A program made the position numbers and the translations under genes. Under the pieces are notes generated by a model. That model did not search any database and had not been told where the DNA came from. It was given only the letters and a program-made list of their open reading frames with translations. From Liolophura sinensis (lineage: Eukaryota > Mollusca > Polyplacophora > Chitonida > Chitonidae), in assembly GCF_032854445.1 (NCBI RefSeq), contig NC_088301.1:59098512-59162511 (forward strand): DNA of 64,000 nucleotides, written 5' to 3'. Below are positions 1 through 18,759 of the stretch, piece after piece (within the stretch, counting starts at the first letter, position 1; every line of letters begins with the position of its first letter).

Positions 1-451
1 CCCTGTTGACAAAGGCAAGAAAAGTATAAACATTTCTTTAATTAGTCCTACTTCTTTCTTAACAATGAACTGTCCTGGTTTTATTTCTCACTTTACCTAC
101 CTGAATGGTATACCTGTGATATAGCAAAAAATTATGAAAACAAAAAAATGCATCTGATGAGTTGTAGAGATTAAAAATATAATTAACACTAAAAATTGTG
201 AGAAAAAAAACTCACATCGTTTGTGTGCCCTTGAATGGCGTTAGTATGCCAAATATGTGTGATGTAACACTAGTACTCCAGTTTAGAAGCGCAATGTTGG
301 CTACATTGGATTTGATTCACGTTTTTTGACAGGAAAACTGCTTTTTTGCCCAGGAATGTTGAAAATAGTAGGTACTGCTTCAACCATCGTCAGATTCTTT
401 TACCGAAAACCAAACCTCAGCAGGTATCTTACAAACTTATAACATGCTTAC
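1..451. other. MTMR14 intron at the left edge
   Basis: AT-rich sequence downstream of the last visible MTMR14 exon, whose donor is at 446-451 on the minus strand. I see no exon, repeat or RNA gene in it. It should be intron leading to the catalytic exons outside the window. Confidence 0.6.
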
Positions 452-3400
452 CTGGCTCCAATCGAAAAGAACATGATCTGTTTCATAACCACTATCTTTC
501 CACTTTCTGAAGAATTCACAGCCTATTGAATGAAAGCAAGACTATGAACAAATATTTAACGATAGTAAGAAACAACAATGAAATACAAATAAAATGCAAA
601 AGCAACGAGACACTGAAATTCTTGTCACATTAATCTGTCATATGATGCACGAACATAAGAAAAGACCAAGTTAAAAATACACATGTATGTGAAAAGATGT
701 TCTATTATCTGTATAATTACTTTCAGTATCACAAACCTGGGTATGGAACTGAAAAGATGTCAAAATCATTATATCGTTGCTCCTTGTCCACTTTTTCTGA
801 GGACGTTATACTGAAACAACAAACATTTAAAACATATGTAAAATCAAGTCTACTTAGTTAAAATCATCTTTTTTCTGATCACAGCTACTAGCTGGCTACT
901 GACAAACCGCCGGATGACCCCAGACCATCCACTGACTGACCATAAACAAACCACTGGCTGGAGGTACTGCTGAACACAGCCAAACCATAGCTGGGTACTG
1001 GCTGACAAACCATTGGCTGGCTACTGGATGACCACTGACAAACTACTGACTTACACACCATTGGCTGGCTACTGGATGACCACAGACAAACTACTGACTG
1101 ACAAACCATTGGCTGGCTACTGGCTGACCATAGACAAACTACTGACTGACAAACTATTGGCTGTCTACTGGCTGACCACAGACAAATCACTGACTGGCTT
1201 CTGGCTCACAAGAAAAAAAACAAATAGCTGGCTACCAGTTCACCACTGACTCGTTATTAAAATGGTCCTATAGCTTGGTTGTTATTTGTGGTGGTTAAGA
1301 TACAGGTGGATCTTAATTAAACTGTGATAAGATATTATACCCATTCCTACAAAGTGAAAATAATACTCCACTTGCATTCAATAAAAATGTAAGTTTTAGA
1401 AAAAGAACTCTTTTCATTTTGATATTCAGAAGAACTCACTTCATGCCAAATTTGACTTTCTTTTTCTCTACCATTAGATCACATATGTATCCCACATTAA
1501 GGGTCTTTAGAAGCTGTATATCTTGGCCTCTCACACGGTTGTACAGCTGCCAATCACTGTCAAGAAAACAATATACCATTTATTACATATAGCACTCACA
1601 GCATGATGGTATTGTACTCTATTTCACCTATACTGTGATATGTAAACAAACATCCACTTTAAGCATCACATAAAGGCTTTCAAACAATTGCTTTTGAAGG
1701 AATGTTAGACTTTTATTCCTATAAGAACACAGATCTTATATTTCACATGACATAGACTATGCTTGGTTCCAAATACTTGTAACAGGGATGGTTTTATCCT
1801 CAAAAAAAAACAAAAGAAATAAAATGCCTTTTTTACTTCTTCTTTTACTGCTAAGTATCAGCCTAGCGAGAAAAATTTAGCAATATAGACCTACATATCT
1901 ATGGTATACTTAAAATCATGAAATAAAAACAATCAAAACAAAAATGATGAGGTCAAAACCAATTTTTGTCGGTTTGTGGCAATAATTGCGCAGTTATCAA
2001 GTGGATATTTTACTGTTGGGTTTCAAAAATTTCAACTTTTGTCAATTTGTCATCTTTTGCAATTTGCAATTTTATGATTCCGAATAATTTGTATTACATC
2101 ATATAAATCCATGTTGTACTTATAAAACAGAAATTACACAGAAACTTAAACAAATAAATTAGGATTTTTTTATTCTTTTTTGTATTTGAAAAGAATATTT
2201 TTCTTGTTTTGGCTCAAATGTCTAAATAATCTGTATTTTCAAACACACCTGTTACAGCGAAAACATAAAACTGCATACGGTGCCTGTAAACTGACTCAAA
2301 ATGCATGCTTTTTGGCATGCGTGAGGTGTTACTGTGAATCACAGTAAGCTATAACCAGTCGGCCCTGATAAATAATTTCATCACACCAATCAAATAAATA
2401 AATAAATATTAGTTTGACATCAAAGAAAGACAGTTTTACAATATTGTTTTGAAAACGTTTGTGTACAGAGTTTAGGAGAAGAAACCTGTTGAACCCGAGT
2501 GCCTGACAGGGATCCATTTTGAAGGCAAGTTTTATAGGACAAAGAAGTCACACTATATGTAATTCTCGTCAACAAATATTTAACATAGGGTTTTTAGACT
2601 GTCAAACATGTTTTATTAGTTACATGGTTATTAAGATGATGGGGTATTTTGTCCGAATTTCTGATTTTTCTTTAAAATGTTACTTTTTAGGCCAACACTT
2701 AAATCTTTCTGATAAAAAATATTAATCCAACTCTTACATGTCAATTTAAGGTAGAAGAATCAATAATTATCAATCACACATGGCAATCAAGATTATTTCA
2801 CTTATACCAAGTGTGTATAGCTGCTGTGTGATGGGTAAGCCAGGGAAGGCCCTCTATAATGTAACAATGAGGTGACGGCAGAGCCAGGAAGGGTCCTATA
2901 GTATAACTGTGGTGTACTTGTAAGGTTAATCTAAATCTTACTTCTGCATGTCCTGACTTGTCCCTGGTTGGGCAGGGCCACTGTTTGAATCGGGACCTGT
3001 AACCAATGCATTATAGAAATACCTTATGTACACAAGAGTTACACTGTTACAACATTTTGATAACAGTGGCCTACTGATCATGACCTGGGACTGATGTAAC
3101 AGATCGGTTAATTTAATCCCAGTCATGACCTAGTAACACAGGTCACGCCCTTTATCAAATTCACAAGTGGACTACATTTGGCATTGTTCTGATTTCCTCT
3201 CGACACTGACAATAAAATATCGTAATATCTTTCACTATAACCAAGACTTCCATTTCACTATGATTTGCATGCAATAATATACTGATTCACTTGCAATAAT
3301 ATTTACACAATTTGCAGTCAACTATTTTGTTACGTTCCACATTTTTCAGATCTTTTAAGCAGTGACCTAAAAGGGTGTTCTGACCTGGACTTATCACTTA

Positions 3401-6400
3401 CTTGCGAAGAAGAAATCTAGGCCAGATCGTCCGTATATCTCTGCCCCTGAAGACAAAGTGGCCGACCTACATATGTGCTGGTTAAAAACATAAAGAAGCT
3501 GGATATAGCAGATGACTCTTCAATGTTGAATTCGTTTTGTTGTGATCATTACTTCGCAATGCAATATAAATACTGGCTTATAATAGGAGGCCAAAAGTAT
3601 ATTCCATTAGAATGATATATGTACACATATAGATCCTTAGCTTATACGGACATCATGACATTACATGTAGGTTATCAAAATACCATTATTTGATGTTTAC
3701 CTTCTGATTTCTTTAAAGATACAGGATTCATACCTTCTCTCAACTTAAATCCAAAGGTAAAATCTTTAAATATACACATGTATGTCTTTCTTTGTATGAG
3801 TAAAATTGAAACTTGACTGAATCACCATTTAAAAGTTATCATGAATAAAGAAATTCATGAGCATCCATAATACTGCTCTGGTGTATATTTGCATATTATA
3901 AGAATGTGGGGTCATTACCTTTCCTTCAAACAGAATCACAGGAATAACACATCTTGCTCTACATCGTGCTCTTCTAGCTTGCTTTAGAAGATCTCCAATT
4001 TTATTCATGTCATAAAGATTTTCAACTCTGAAAATACAAAAGTCGCCATTAACATTCCTTTCTAACTGTTTATTCCAACTTTAAAGGGACAGATTGCGGA
4101 AAGGATTTCAGAATTTTCGAGTTGGTTCAGGTAAATACAAAATGAGTTTAATCGACTCCTAATTAATCAATTAACAAAAATTATAAAGGGAAATCCATCA
4201 CTGGTCTAAACTGTCCGCCCTACGAAATAACACACAAACGATGCAATGCACTGATCGCTTGTGACTTGCACATGTAAGCAATATGATAGACTGAAAGCAC
4301 ATACGATCTTCCTTTCTATTCATAATGTGTTATAACGAATTTGTAATTGCCAATAATCTGTACAGCAGAACAGAAGTTACATGGTAGGCGTCATAATTAC
4401 AACACAATATGGTGTCTGAGTCAAAGTTTGCTGAACATTTTCTGTCGTCTAGAAGACAAGGGGAGTCAGTCATCCGCCATGTTCCTAACTACAGTGACTT
4501 GAGTGAGTTGATGGCTGAAGTGAAACCCTGAACACGTGATTGTTCACTCAAAGTCAGATGATACATGTCAGTGCACACCAGGAAGTCTCATCTTTATGCA
4601 GATGACGTCTAAAATAACAGCACAATTTTTTTTCAAGCTGCAACGAACAAAAAAGCTGGAATCATACTCTTCCAATGTACTGTCAATAATACTTAACCCA
4701 GAAGATCAATTTTCTTATTACTTTATGTAAATCAGAAAATCAAATGGACTTACCCATCTTGGCCAGTCCTTTTGGATGTTATTGGTCGTTCGTATTCTAA
4801 AACGACAAGTTTGGTAGGATATGTGCCACAAAGCTCGCCATTTGTGTTGTTGATTATCTAAAAATAAAGTTCTCATATTTCACAATCTCAAAGCCGTTTG
4901 AATCCAGGTATATAAACATGGTGTTAATTACCTTTCTGTATAATATAAGAGACAGAGAGTTTTAATATGCCCTAATCTTGTTTTAGATCAGAATATATTA
5001 ATCTTCATCATTAGTTCAACTCAACTTTAACAAGGGAACCACTGACTGCTTGTGTTTGGAAAAGGCTGCACTGAATGCAATGTATGCAATGCAGTGTATT
5101 ACTTCACATTATTGACTGATCATATTTACTCAGACACACACTGAGATTTATTTCTTTCTTCTGATTTCCTTAAAAATGTGCAACTGACAGTATGTATTTA
5201 TTACTGTCATTTATTAATAAGCAACTGTACATGTATCAAAAATGGGTTCATGTATTTGTAAAATTCTGTAAGATAAAATCTTCATATAAGTACACAGGTT
5301 AGAGTATTTCACTAATGAGCTTGACACATACTGCAAATTCATAGTCCCTTCCAAAGAGGTCCAAACACTTTTGGATGATGCCATCAGTCTGCAACAGGGA
5401 AAATACAAACATGTATTTAAGTGACATTAACATGATGATATTGGGTATATGTATATGTACATGCAAATGTAAATCACAGCAATGTTTAATCAGTTACACA
5501 ATCCTGTAAATAATATTGAAGTTGGTGCAGGACATGACAAATCCTTCAGCTATTCACATTATGAAAGATGTTACATTATTTACATGTACATGGTATTTTT
5601 GTTCTGTACTAACAGTTGGCGCCACCCCGTCAGAATACTAACTGGTACAGGACATGGTTCTGCTGCTTACTCCAGGAGTATCACCTACATCAAGTACAGA
5701 AGCGGCTAGTAACTGCTGTGCATACAACATATATGGTACTATAATCCCACTGAATTATTTGTCCATGCAAAATGCATCACATGAAAATTCATGTTGGGTT
5801 ATTTAAATTTTATTAAATTTCGTCAACATATATCTATTGCACTAAATTGCTGGTACTTATCATGATGATGATGGTGAAATCATGATTATGAGGAAGTTTA
5901 GCATGTAACACCAATTTACCACAGGTGCACCACTTGTAAACTCCATGTAACATTTAAACACTCCAGAAAAATTAAATTTAAAACAAGACTGGTAATGTCA
6001 TTTACAGTCAAAAAATAAATTGAACTACACAGTGTGTTATACAAGTATATGTATGAAACAGGAGTTCTTCTTACTGTATGGACAAGATAAGACTTCTCCT
6101 GTGTGGCTTAACTATAGGGTATGATGGCAACAAATTTGACCACTGAGCATGTTTTCGCACATTGGAGAAGTGTTATCTCATAGGGACATGTTATAATACA
6201 ATTTCTATGAAGTTCATATGTGCCCTAACTAAAACATTACATTTCTAAACAATACCTTAGTGGTCAAATACTGGCACTTAAAATGATACCAACAGAAGTA
6301 CAATGCAAATACACATATAAGTAAATTCATTTATTTATTTCATTGGCGTTTTACGCCGTACTCAAGAATATTTCACTTATACAACCATAGCCAGCATTAT

Positions 6401-7093
6401 GGTGGGAGGAAACCAGACAGAGCCCGAGGGAAACCCACAACCATCCTCAGGTTGCTGGAAGATCTTCCCTTGCACTGCTGGATAGGAAACATACATGTAA
6501 ATGAGCGTGCTTAAATTATGTCCATCATGCACATATTCATTACAAGGTGAATCTGATCCCAAAGGATCATGTTTTTTCTAACTTGACAATGACCAACAAA
6601 CCAGCCAGTGCATCCACATAACCAAGTAATGAAGTTGTCATATTGTCAGCTTGCTAGTTTGTGTCACTGCAGCATCAATATAAACAAATTTCTAATACTG
6701 TTACACTTTGAGAGGCATGCTGGCATGCAATACCTGGGACCAATATAACAGATCTATTATATTATAGTCTCAGGCAATACACATCTTAGGAAACACCTAA
6801 AACTTATAGATGTGATACATGTATGAGCTTGAACATCATGGTAGACTCATGACAACAGTCATACGGTGGTCCATCCAGATGAGCTTTACGTGATCCTATG
6901 ACATGGGTAACAAAGCCCATGCGATCACCGCGTCCCTAATAATAATGAATATCAAAACTAACTTTGCGAAAACATTAAAAGCTAAATCTTTCACCTTCCG
7001 GTCACTTTCCTTTGCCCTAAAAGGTGCCTTCACAAAAATGTCAAGCAAATGGTGTATATCTTCTGGACGAGTTTCTGCACGATGGCGTGCCAT
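452..7093 (-). CDS. MTMR14: MTMR14 (Jumpy/EDTP) phosphoinositide 3-phosphatase, N-terminal part; runs off left edge
   Basis: Lipid phosphatase of the myotubularin-related group that removes the 3-phosphate from PI3P and PI(3,5)P2 and restrains autophagy (family knowledge). Minus-strand coding exons by GT-AG and phase: 6995-7093, 5332-5388, 4754-4857, 3919-4027, 3402-3477, 1440-1556, 737-810, 452-522. Exon 1 begins with ATG and reads MARHRAETRPEDIHHLLDIF. Later exons carry the family signatures CLDLFGRDYEFA, NNTNGELCGTYPTKLVVLEYE, ARCRARCVIPVILFEGK, HICRSATL, YICDLMVEKKKVKFGM, TSSEKVD and VPYPGCEFF, in the order of vertebrate MTMR14. Exons 1-5 and 6-8 join in phase. Between 3402 and 1556 the phase does not close, so one short exon (an acidic linker in the family) is missing from my reading. 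The catalytic Cys-x5-Arg loop and the C-terminus lie beyond the left edge. It shares a short promoter with TRMU. Confidence 0.96.
888..1245. repeat. 48-bp tandem repeat in an MTMR14 intron
   Basis: Imperfect tandem copies of a unit containing GGCTGGCTACTGG and GACCACTGACAAACTACTG, with copies starting near 1015, 1063 and 1111 and degenerate copies on either side. The period is 48 bp, a multiple of 3, so both strands show open frames (a 16-residue repeat such as LAGYWMTTDKLLTDKP). These frames lie inside an intron between two MTMR14 exons and are treated as by-products of the repeat. Confidence 0.85.
1557..3401. other. MTMR14 intron interval, probably holding one unseen short exon
   Basis: No recognisable coding exon was found, but the exon at 3402-3477 ends in phase 1 while the exon at 1440-1556 needs a preceding phase-2 end. 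A short exon with length 1 modulo 3 is expected here. A fragment at 2376-2407 resembles the tail of SINE family 1 (CACCAATCAAATAAATAAA). A small palindrome, TTACTGTGAATCACAGTAA, lies near 2329-2347. Confidence 0.5.
5389..6994. other. MTMR14 intron 1 with a SINE fragment
   Basis: Intron between the first and second MTMR14 coding exons. Apart from the minus-oriented SINE fragment at about 6328-6475 I see no further gene. Short open frames here lack similarity to anything I know. Confidence 0.6.
6328..6475 (-). mobile_element. SINE family 1, 3' part
   Basis: Minus-oriented copy. Read on the plus strand, it starts with the TTTATT-type tail, then GGCGTTTTACGCCGTACTC, AAGAATATTTCACTTATAC and CAGCATTATGGTGGGAGGAA, ending after GGTTGCTGGAAG. 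The tRNA-like head is absent. The length and words match the full copies at 18504-18745 and 41032-41288. Confidence 0.9.
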
Positions 7094-7440
7094 TGTGATC
7101 CGTGTTGTCAGGACTCCATAAATACTCAGAGCGCACTTATTTAAAACATCTCCCTGTCAAAAGTTAAATCCGTGAAGCTTTTCGTTTCATTTCCACCCTG
7201 TCACATGCTCAAATGATCAAACCAAAGCTGTTTATAAAATACAATTTCATTGGACTATTTTTCAAGAGTAGAGAGTTTTACCCAATGAAATAGCTTAGCA
7301 CAATTTAGATTGTTTTTAGCGGAAGTGCTAACCACGTGAGGTTTGTTAGGGACGTACGTTACACTAGGACACACAGTGAAAGCAGACGACAGTTTTCGTG
7401 GTGAAAAAATAAACAACGAAATGTTAGATTTCCAACGGAT
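7094..7440. promoter_or_regulatory. Bidirectional MTMR14/TRMU promoter
   Basis: Only 347 bp separate the two divergent start codons. Visible candidate sites are two CCAAT boxes in opposite orientation (ATTGG at 7247-7251, CCAAT at 7282-7286), an ETS-like GCGGAAGTG at 7319-7327 and an E-box CACGTG at 7333-7338. CCAAT and ETS sites are typical of TATA-less head-to-head housekeeping promoters. No TATA box placed for either gene is evident. The sites are sequence matches only; their use is inferred. Confidence 0.6.
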
Positions 7441-14114
<6,674 letters not shown>

Positions 14115-14221
14115 TGATATAAAAATGAAGACTTTTAAATCAGTTTAAATACTGATTTTTTGTATTTAGGCTAAAAACATTATGCAGCAGCATCAAACAA
14201 ATCAATGCCTGGCACATATAT

Positions 14222-14441
14222 TCTATTTATTTATTTATTTATTTTTGATTAGTGTTTTACACTATACTCAAGAATATTTCACTTATGAAACGGCGACCCA
14301 TATCATGGTTTGAGGAAGCCGGGCAGAATCTGGGGAAACAAACTACCATCTGCAGCTTGTTGACGTACCTTCTCACGTACGGGCTGAGAAACAACCAGCA
14401 TAAGCTGGACTCAGAGTGACTACATTGGTGGGAATCTCCTA
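14222..14441 (-). mobile_element. SINE family 1 in the TRMU 3' region
   Basis: Minus-oriented copy starting with (TTTA)n, then GATTAGTGTTTTACAC, CTCAAGAATATTTCACTTAT and AGCATAAGCTGGACTC. It lies about 110 bp after the TRMU stop codon and before the candidate polyadenylation signal, so it may be part of the TRMU 3' untranslated region. Confidence 0.85.
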
Positions 14442-14516
14442 GGACATTGTGCTGTGTGGGCTTGCTACCCACCCTGGCCCCTGTATTTTACATTGGTGTA
14501 TACTTTATCTATGTTG

Positions 14517-14522
14517 AATAAA
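14517..14522 (+). terminator. Candidate TRMU polyadenylation signal
   Basis: First clear AATAAA after the TRMU stop, 403 nt downstream. Usage is not shown by the sequence. Confidence 0.4.
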
Positions 14523-15042
14523 GTTGTATTCATTATTTTCTTCAGGCACAATATGGTGAGCACAGTATTTAGAGAAAAAATTACTGAACCTGTTTTTTTG
14601 TATGCAGGCTTGGCTATTTAAGATAGAAAAAAAAGATCCTTGCTTGTCAGCAATCATTTAATATTGTGTCTGATTTTACCTGACTTGGATTATGTCATTT
14701 CTTTTATCAATTGATTTTAGCTATCAAAACATATTAGTCTACTTGGTTATGAATTACTGGTAGCAACAAGCAGAAACTACCATTGGAGCCTGTGATGGCA
14801 GAGTGGTTAAAACATTTGTTTTTTAATAGCTAGGACATAACGTAATAGTTTGCATAATGATAAATGTTCATCACATGTGGAAAGTCTGTCATTAACTTGC
14901 CAAAGGTCAAACAATCATCAGTCATGTACACATTCACATTTCCATAAATGACGTATTCCATCAATTTTACAGTCTCATAACTCACATTGCCAGTGTCATC
15001 AATCAAATGCTTTGTTGCATTGATGAACTATTAATCACACTC

Positions 15043-15515
15043 CCTGTTCTCCATCAGCAACGTACCATGTTTCATCACTTACATTCTCAGTTCCATCAAT
15101 CAGAGTTCCTGTTCCATTGATTTACTCTCTTTAATTATTCCATTGATCAATTGCAGTTCCATCAGTCAAACTCCCAATTCCATCAATACCAATCTCGGTT
15201 CAATCAATCAGAATTCAGGTTACATTGAACACAGTCGCTATTCTATCAATCACAGTCTCTTTATCAACAATCACAATCCCATCCCATCAACCTCAATCCA
15301 GGTTCCATCAATCACCATCATGGTTCCATCAATCACACTCCCAGTTCCATCAAATACAATTCCAGTTTCAGTTCTGGTTTTGTTGATCACAATCAAGGTT
15401 CCATCAATCACAGTCCTGGTTCCATCAATCACAATCATGGTACTGCCAATCAAAATACCTGTTCCACCAGTCACAATGCCGATACCATAAGTCACACTCC
15501 ATGCAGGTTTCATTA
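15043..15515 (+). repeat. Irregular 15-18 bp tandem repeat (CCATCAATCACA family)
   Basis: Many imperfect copies of TTCCATCAATCACA with spacers such as CTCCCAG or ATCATGG. The open frames at 15143-15490 (plus) and 15271-15513 (minus) are repeat translations. A looser continuation runs from about 15730 to 15985 and leads into the regular 56-bp array. Confidence 0.8.
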
Positions 15516-15985
15516 GTCACACACCTTTTCGCAGCCTTTTCGGATCTTTGCAAGGTGTTTATTCAAGCAAATTCTGAAGGCATTATTCTGTGTTCACTGA
15601 TGAAATTATACTTTTTGTGAAACCCTGCAATTGGGTAATCCAACCAATTTAGTTTTGTCTCCAAAATCAAGTAAAAATGTACATAAATTGCACTGATAGT
15701 TGCTCTTTAGGTTGAGGAATTAGGGTAGCTACAAAGTCCATCAATCACACTCCTTATTCCATTAATTACAGGTTGTTTTCCATTAATCATGCTAATACAT
15801 CTTGATCCATATTTCGCTGATCAGACATCTTGTTTCATTGATTACACTCCTTATATTCCCTTGATCATACTCCCTTGTCAACCAATCACATTCCCTCTTC
15901 CATCAATTATACTGTTCTATTTAACACACTGTTTTATTCAGGACGTTTCTTTCCATCAATCACACCCCCTGTTTATCAGATATAC

Positions 15986-16764
15986 TCCCTGTTCCATTAA
16001 TTACAATGTTTCATCCTGCACACTCCATTCCATCAATTACACTTCAATGTTCCATAAAATCACATTTGCTGTTACATTAATTAGTGTTTCATCCTGCACA
16101 CTCCATTCGATCAATGCCATTTCCATGTTCCATTAATTAATGTTTCATCCTGCACACTCCATTCCATCAATCACACCTCCATGTTCCATTAATTAGTGTT
16201 TCATCCTGCACATCCCATTCCATCAATCACACCTCCCTGTTCCATTAATTAGTGTTTCATCCTGCACACTCTATTCCATCAATCACAACTCCATGTTCCA
16301 TTAATTAGTGTTTCATCCTGCACACCCCATTCCATCATTCACACCTCTCTGTTCCATTAATTAGTGTTTCATCCTGCACACTCCATTCGATCAATGCCAT
16401 TTCCATGTTCCATTAATTAATGTTTCATCCTGCACACTCCATTCCATCAATCACACCTCCATGTTCCATTAATTAGTGTTTCATCCTGCACACCCCATTC
16501 CCATCAATCACACCTCCCTGTTCCATTAATTAGTGTTTCATCCTGCACACTCTATTCCATCAATCACAACTCCATGTTCCATTAATTAGTGTTTCATCCT
16601 GCACACCCCATTCCATCAATCACACCTCTCTGTTCCATTAATTAGTGTTTCATCCTGCACACTCTATTCCATCAATCACAACTCCATGTTCCATTAATTA
16701 ATGTTTCATCCTGCACACTCCATTCCATCAATCACACCTCCATGTTCCATTAATTAGTGTTTCA
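15986..16764 (+). repeat. 56-bp minisatellite with higher-order structure
   Basis: About 13 copies of a unit with GTTCCATTAATTAGTG, TTTCATCCTGCACACTCCA and TTCCATCAATCACACCTCC. Unit variants recur in order: the rare variant CATTCGATCAATGCC appears at about 16105 and again about 280 bp (5 units) later. The following four variants also repeat in the same order. The array is cut off by a SINE at 16765. Degenerate related sequence resumes at about 17400-17580. Confidence 0.92.
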
Positions 16765-17130
16765 GGGGCCTCGGTGGCTCAGTTTGTTAGCGTGCTAGCA
16801 TAGCGTACTGACTGAGGGGCCTCTCACCAATGTGGTCGCCATGAGTTCATCTCAGTCCAGCTCATGCTGGCTTCCTCTCCGGCCGTACGTAGGAAGGTCT
16901 ACCAGCAACCTGCTGATCTATGCTCCAGCGCTACGACCCAGGAGCTTCTCACCAATGGTGTTGCTGTGAGTTCGAGTCCAGCTCATGCTGGCTTCCTCTC
17001 CGGCCGTACATGGGAAGGTCTGCCAGTAACCTGCGGGTGATCGTGGGTGTCCCCACCATAATGCTGTCCGTCGTCATTTAAGTGAAATATTCTTGAGTAT
17101 GCCATAAAACACCAATCAAGTAAATAAATA
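16765..17130 (+). mobile_element. SINE family 1, copy with internal 121-bp duplication, inserted in the 56-bp array
   Basis: The head GGGGCCTCGGTGGCTCAG (tRNA A-box-like) is followed by CAGCTCATGCTGGCTTCCTC twice, near 16858 and 16979. The central part is therefore duplicated. The 3' end has AAGTGAAATATTCTTGAG and an AAGTAAATAAATAA tail. It abuts the minisatellite directly on its left. Confidence 0.9.
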
Positions 17131-17689
17131 ATTAAGTACTTAAGACCATCACTCTCATGAATCATTGAGTTAGGTGCAATATTGGCTTTTCATGCATTGT
17201 AAACGAGAGTTAAGTGGTCTGTCTGGCCGAGAATAATGCACCTTAATGCATTCATTCACCCTAGCTAAAGCCAAATGCAGCTTTCTTTTAGTGGGATAAT
17301 TTAGGCTAAAATATTTCAGGACATTAAGCAATAAGATCATGCATTTTTTCATGCATATGAGTTAAAGTTGTCAGGCCATATACCCTGTAAGTTGTGGCCC
17401 TTCCAACTGTTCCATTTACTACACTCTGTGCATCCATGTTTCATCACGTACACTCAGGTTTCTATCAATCACACTCTCCAGATGTATGCTCCATTAATCA
17501 CATTCTCTGTTCCAACAACTGCCCTCAGTGCCCTTTCAGTCACAAGCCCCTATTCAAGTCACTCACACTTCAGCAGTTAATATCATCTAACAACACGTAG
17601 GCGTTCTGCAAGGTCAAACAGTTTAAAGAACTAAATCAGCAAAGAAAAAATCGAAAACATTTAATTTAACGCCTGTAAAAAAATTGCCG

Positions 17690-17870
17690 GCATAGAATTT
17701 TTTTTTTTTTTAATGGGGAAGTTAACTCCCCTTGACTTGTTTTCACGCGGGAAGTTTCGTTAGCTGCCGTGGAGCATCGTGCTTGGTCACCGTTCCATTT
17801 CACTTCACTGAACGCGTTATCTTCATGAACTTTGAAAGATTGAGACGAAAATAATTGGATAACACGGTGA
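17690..17870 (+). promoter_or_regulatory. Possible promoter / non-coding first exon of TATDN2
   Basis: A stretch with more CpG than its surroundings (CACGCGGGAAG, GAACGCGTTATC), ending in a plausible donor ACACG/GTGAGC near 17862-17868. The TATDN2 coding exon is preceded by a good acceptor (pyrimidine tract ending CAG at 19918), so a non-coding first exon should lie upstream. This is the best-looking candidate, but weak. Confidence 0.25.
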
Positions 17871-18503
17871 GCAATGTCGAAATACTTTGCATATTTCTTT
17901 GGAACTTGACAAGATAATTGAAATTATGTAACGTGATGCAACATCTCTAATGCAAGCCCGTGAAAGTAAATCGAATTCATTCGGCCTAAAGTAAACTACA
18001 GTAAGCCTGAATACGTAAAGATAAATACTACTCAAACTCAAAAGTCGTAGACGGGTTGTTGATAGATTATGGATGTTCCATTTCCAGTGATTAATACGAA
18101 ATTTTAATTATACACTGCCACGGACGAAGCTTGAAGGCATCACAGAAAACAGAAACAGAGACCACACGCACCGCATGCGTGCACCTGTAGCATCCGCTGT
18201 AGGCCTCCCATACTGTAGCTGGAGTCTGGCAAAGTCAGGCCTACAGTGCATATAACTTTTTATAGGGTTTGTTACAAATTTAAAACGCATACATTCAGTC
18301 CAATTAGTGTTATTTCCTTTGTTATATGTGCATGTTCAATTTGTCAAGCAACCTTAGTTTGTATGCGAAGAAATGGGATTTGATGCCAGATTTCTTATCT
18401 GCACTCTTGAAAATGCATGCATGCACTCAGGTTTTTAAATGGAGCGAGCTCTGACATTAAGTGGTTTGGGGCCATCCTTGGCTGATCACTATTTTGCCAA
18501 ACT

Positions 18504-18745
18504 CGGGGCCTCCGTGGCTCAGTTGGTTAGCGCGCTAATGCAGCATAATAACCCAGGAGTCTCTCACCAATGCGGTCGCTGTGAGTTCAAATCCAGCTCA
18601 TGCTGGCTTCCTCTCCGGCCGTACGTGTGGATGGTTGTGGGTTTCCCCTGGGCTCTGCCCGGTTTCCTTCCACCATAATGCTGGCTGCTGTCATATAAGT
18701 GAAATATTCTTGAGTATGGCGTAAAACACCAATCAAATAAATAAA
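18504..18745 (+). mobile_element. SINE family 1, full-length copy with target-site duplication
   Basis: Flanked by TATTTTGCCAAACT (18490-18503) and TATTTTGCCCAACT (18746-18759). The tRNA-like head has CCGTGGCTCAGTTGGTTAGC (A box) and GTGAGTTCAAATCC (B box). The body has CTCATGCTGGCTTCC and CACCATAATGCTGGC, and it ends AACACCAATCAAATAAATAA. It is a reference copy for the family in this window. Confidence 0.95.
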
Positions 18746-18759
18746 TATTTTGCCCAACT

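Noticed and set aside
888-1249. Opposite-strand open frames of 100 and 78 codons
   Set aside because: Both strands are open because of a 48-bp tandem repeat; located within an MTMR14 intron.
15143-16136. Two 115-codon open frames rich in Pro/Ile/Ser/Thr
   Set aside because: Both are translations of CCATCAATCACA-type tandem repeats and lack coding features.
15986-16764. CRISPR array
   Set aside because: Units are contiguous 56-bp tandem copies without unique spacers, in an animal genome.
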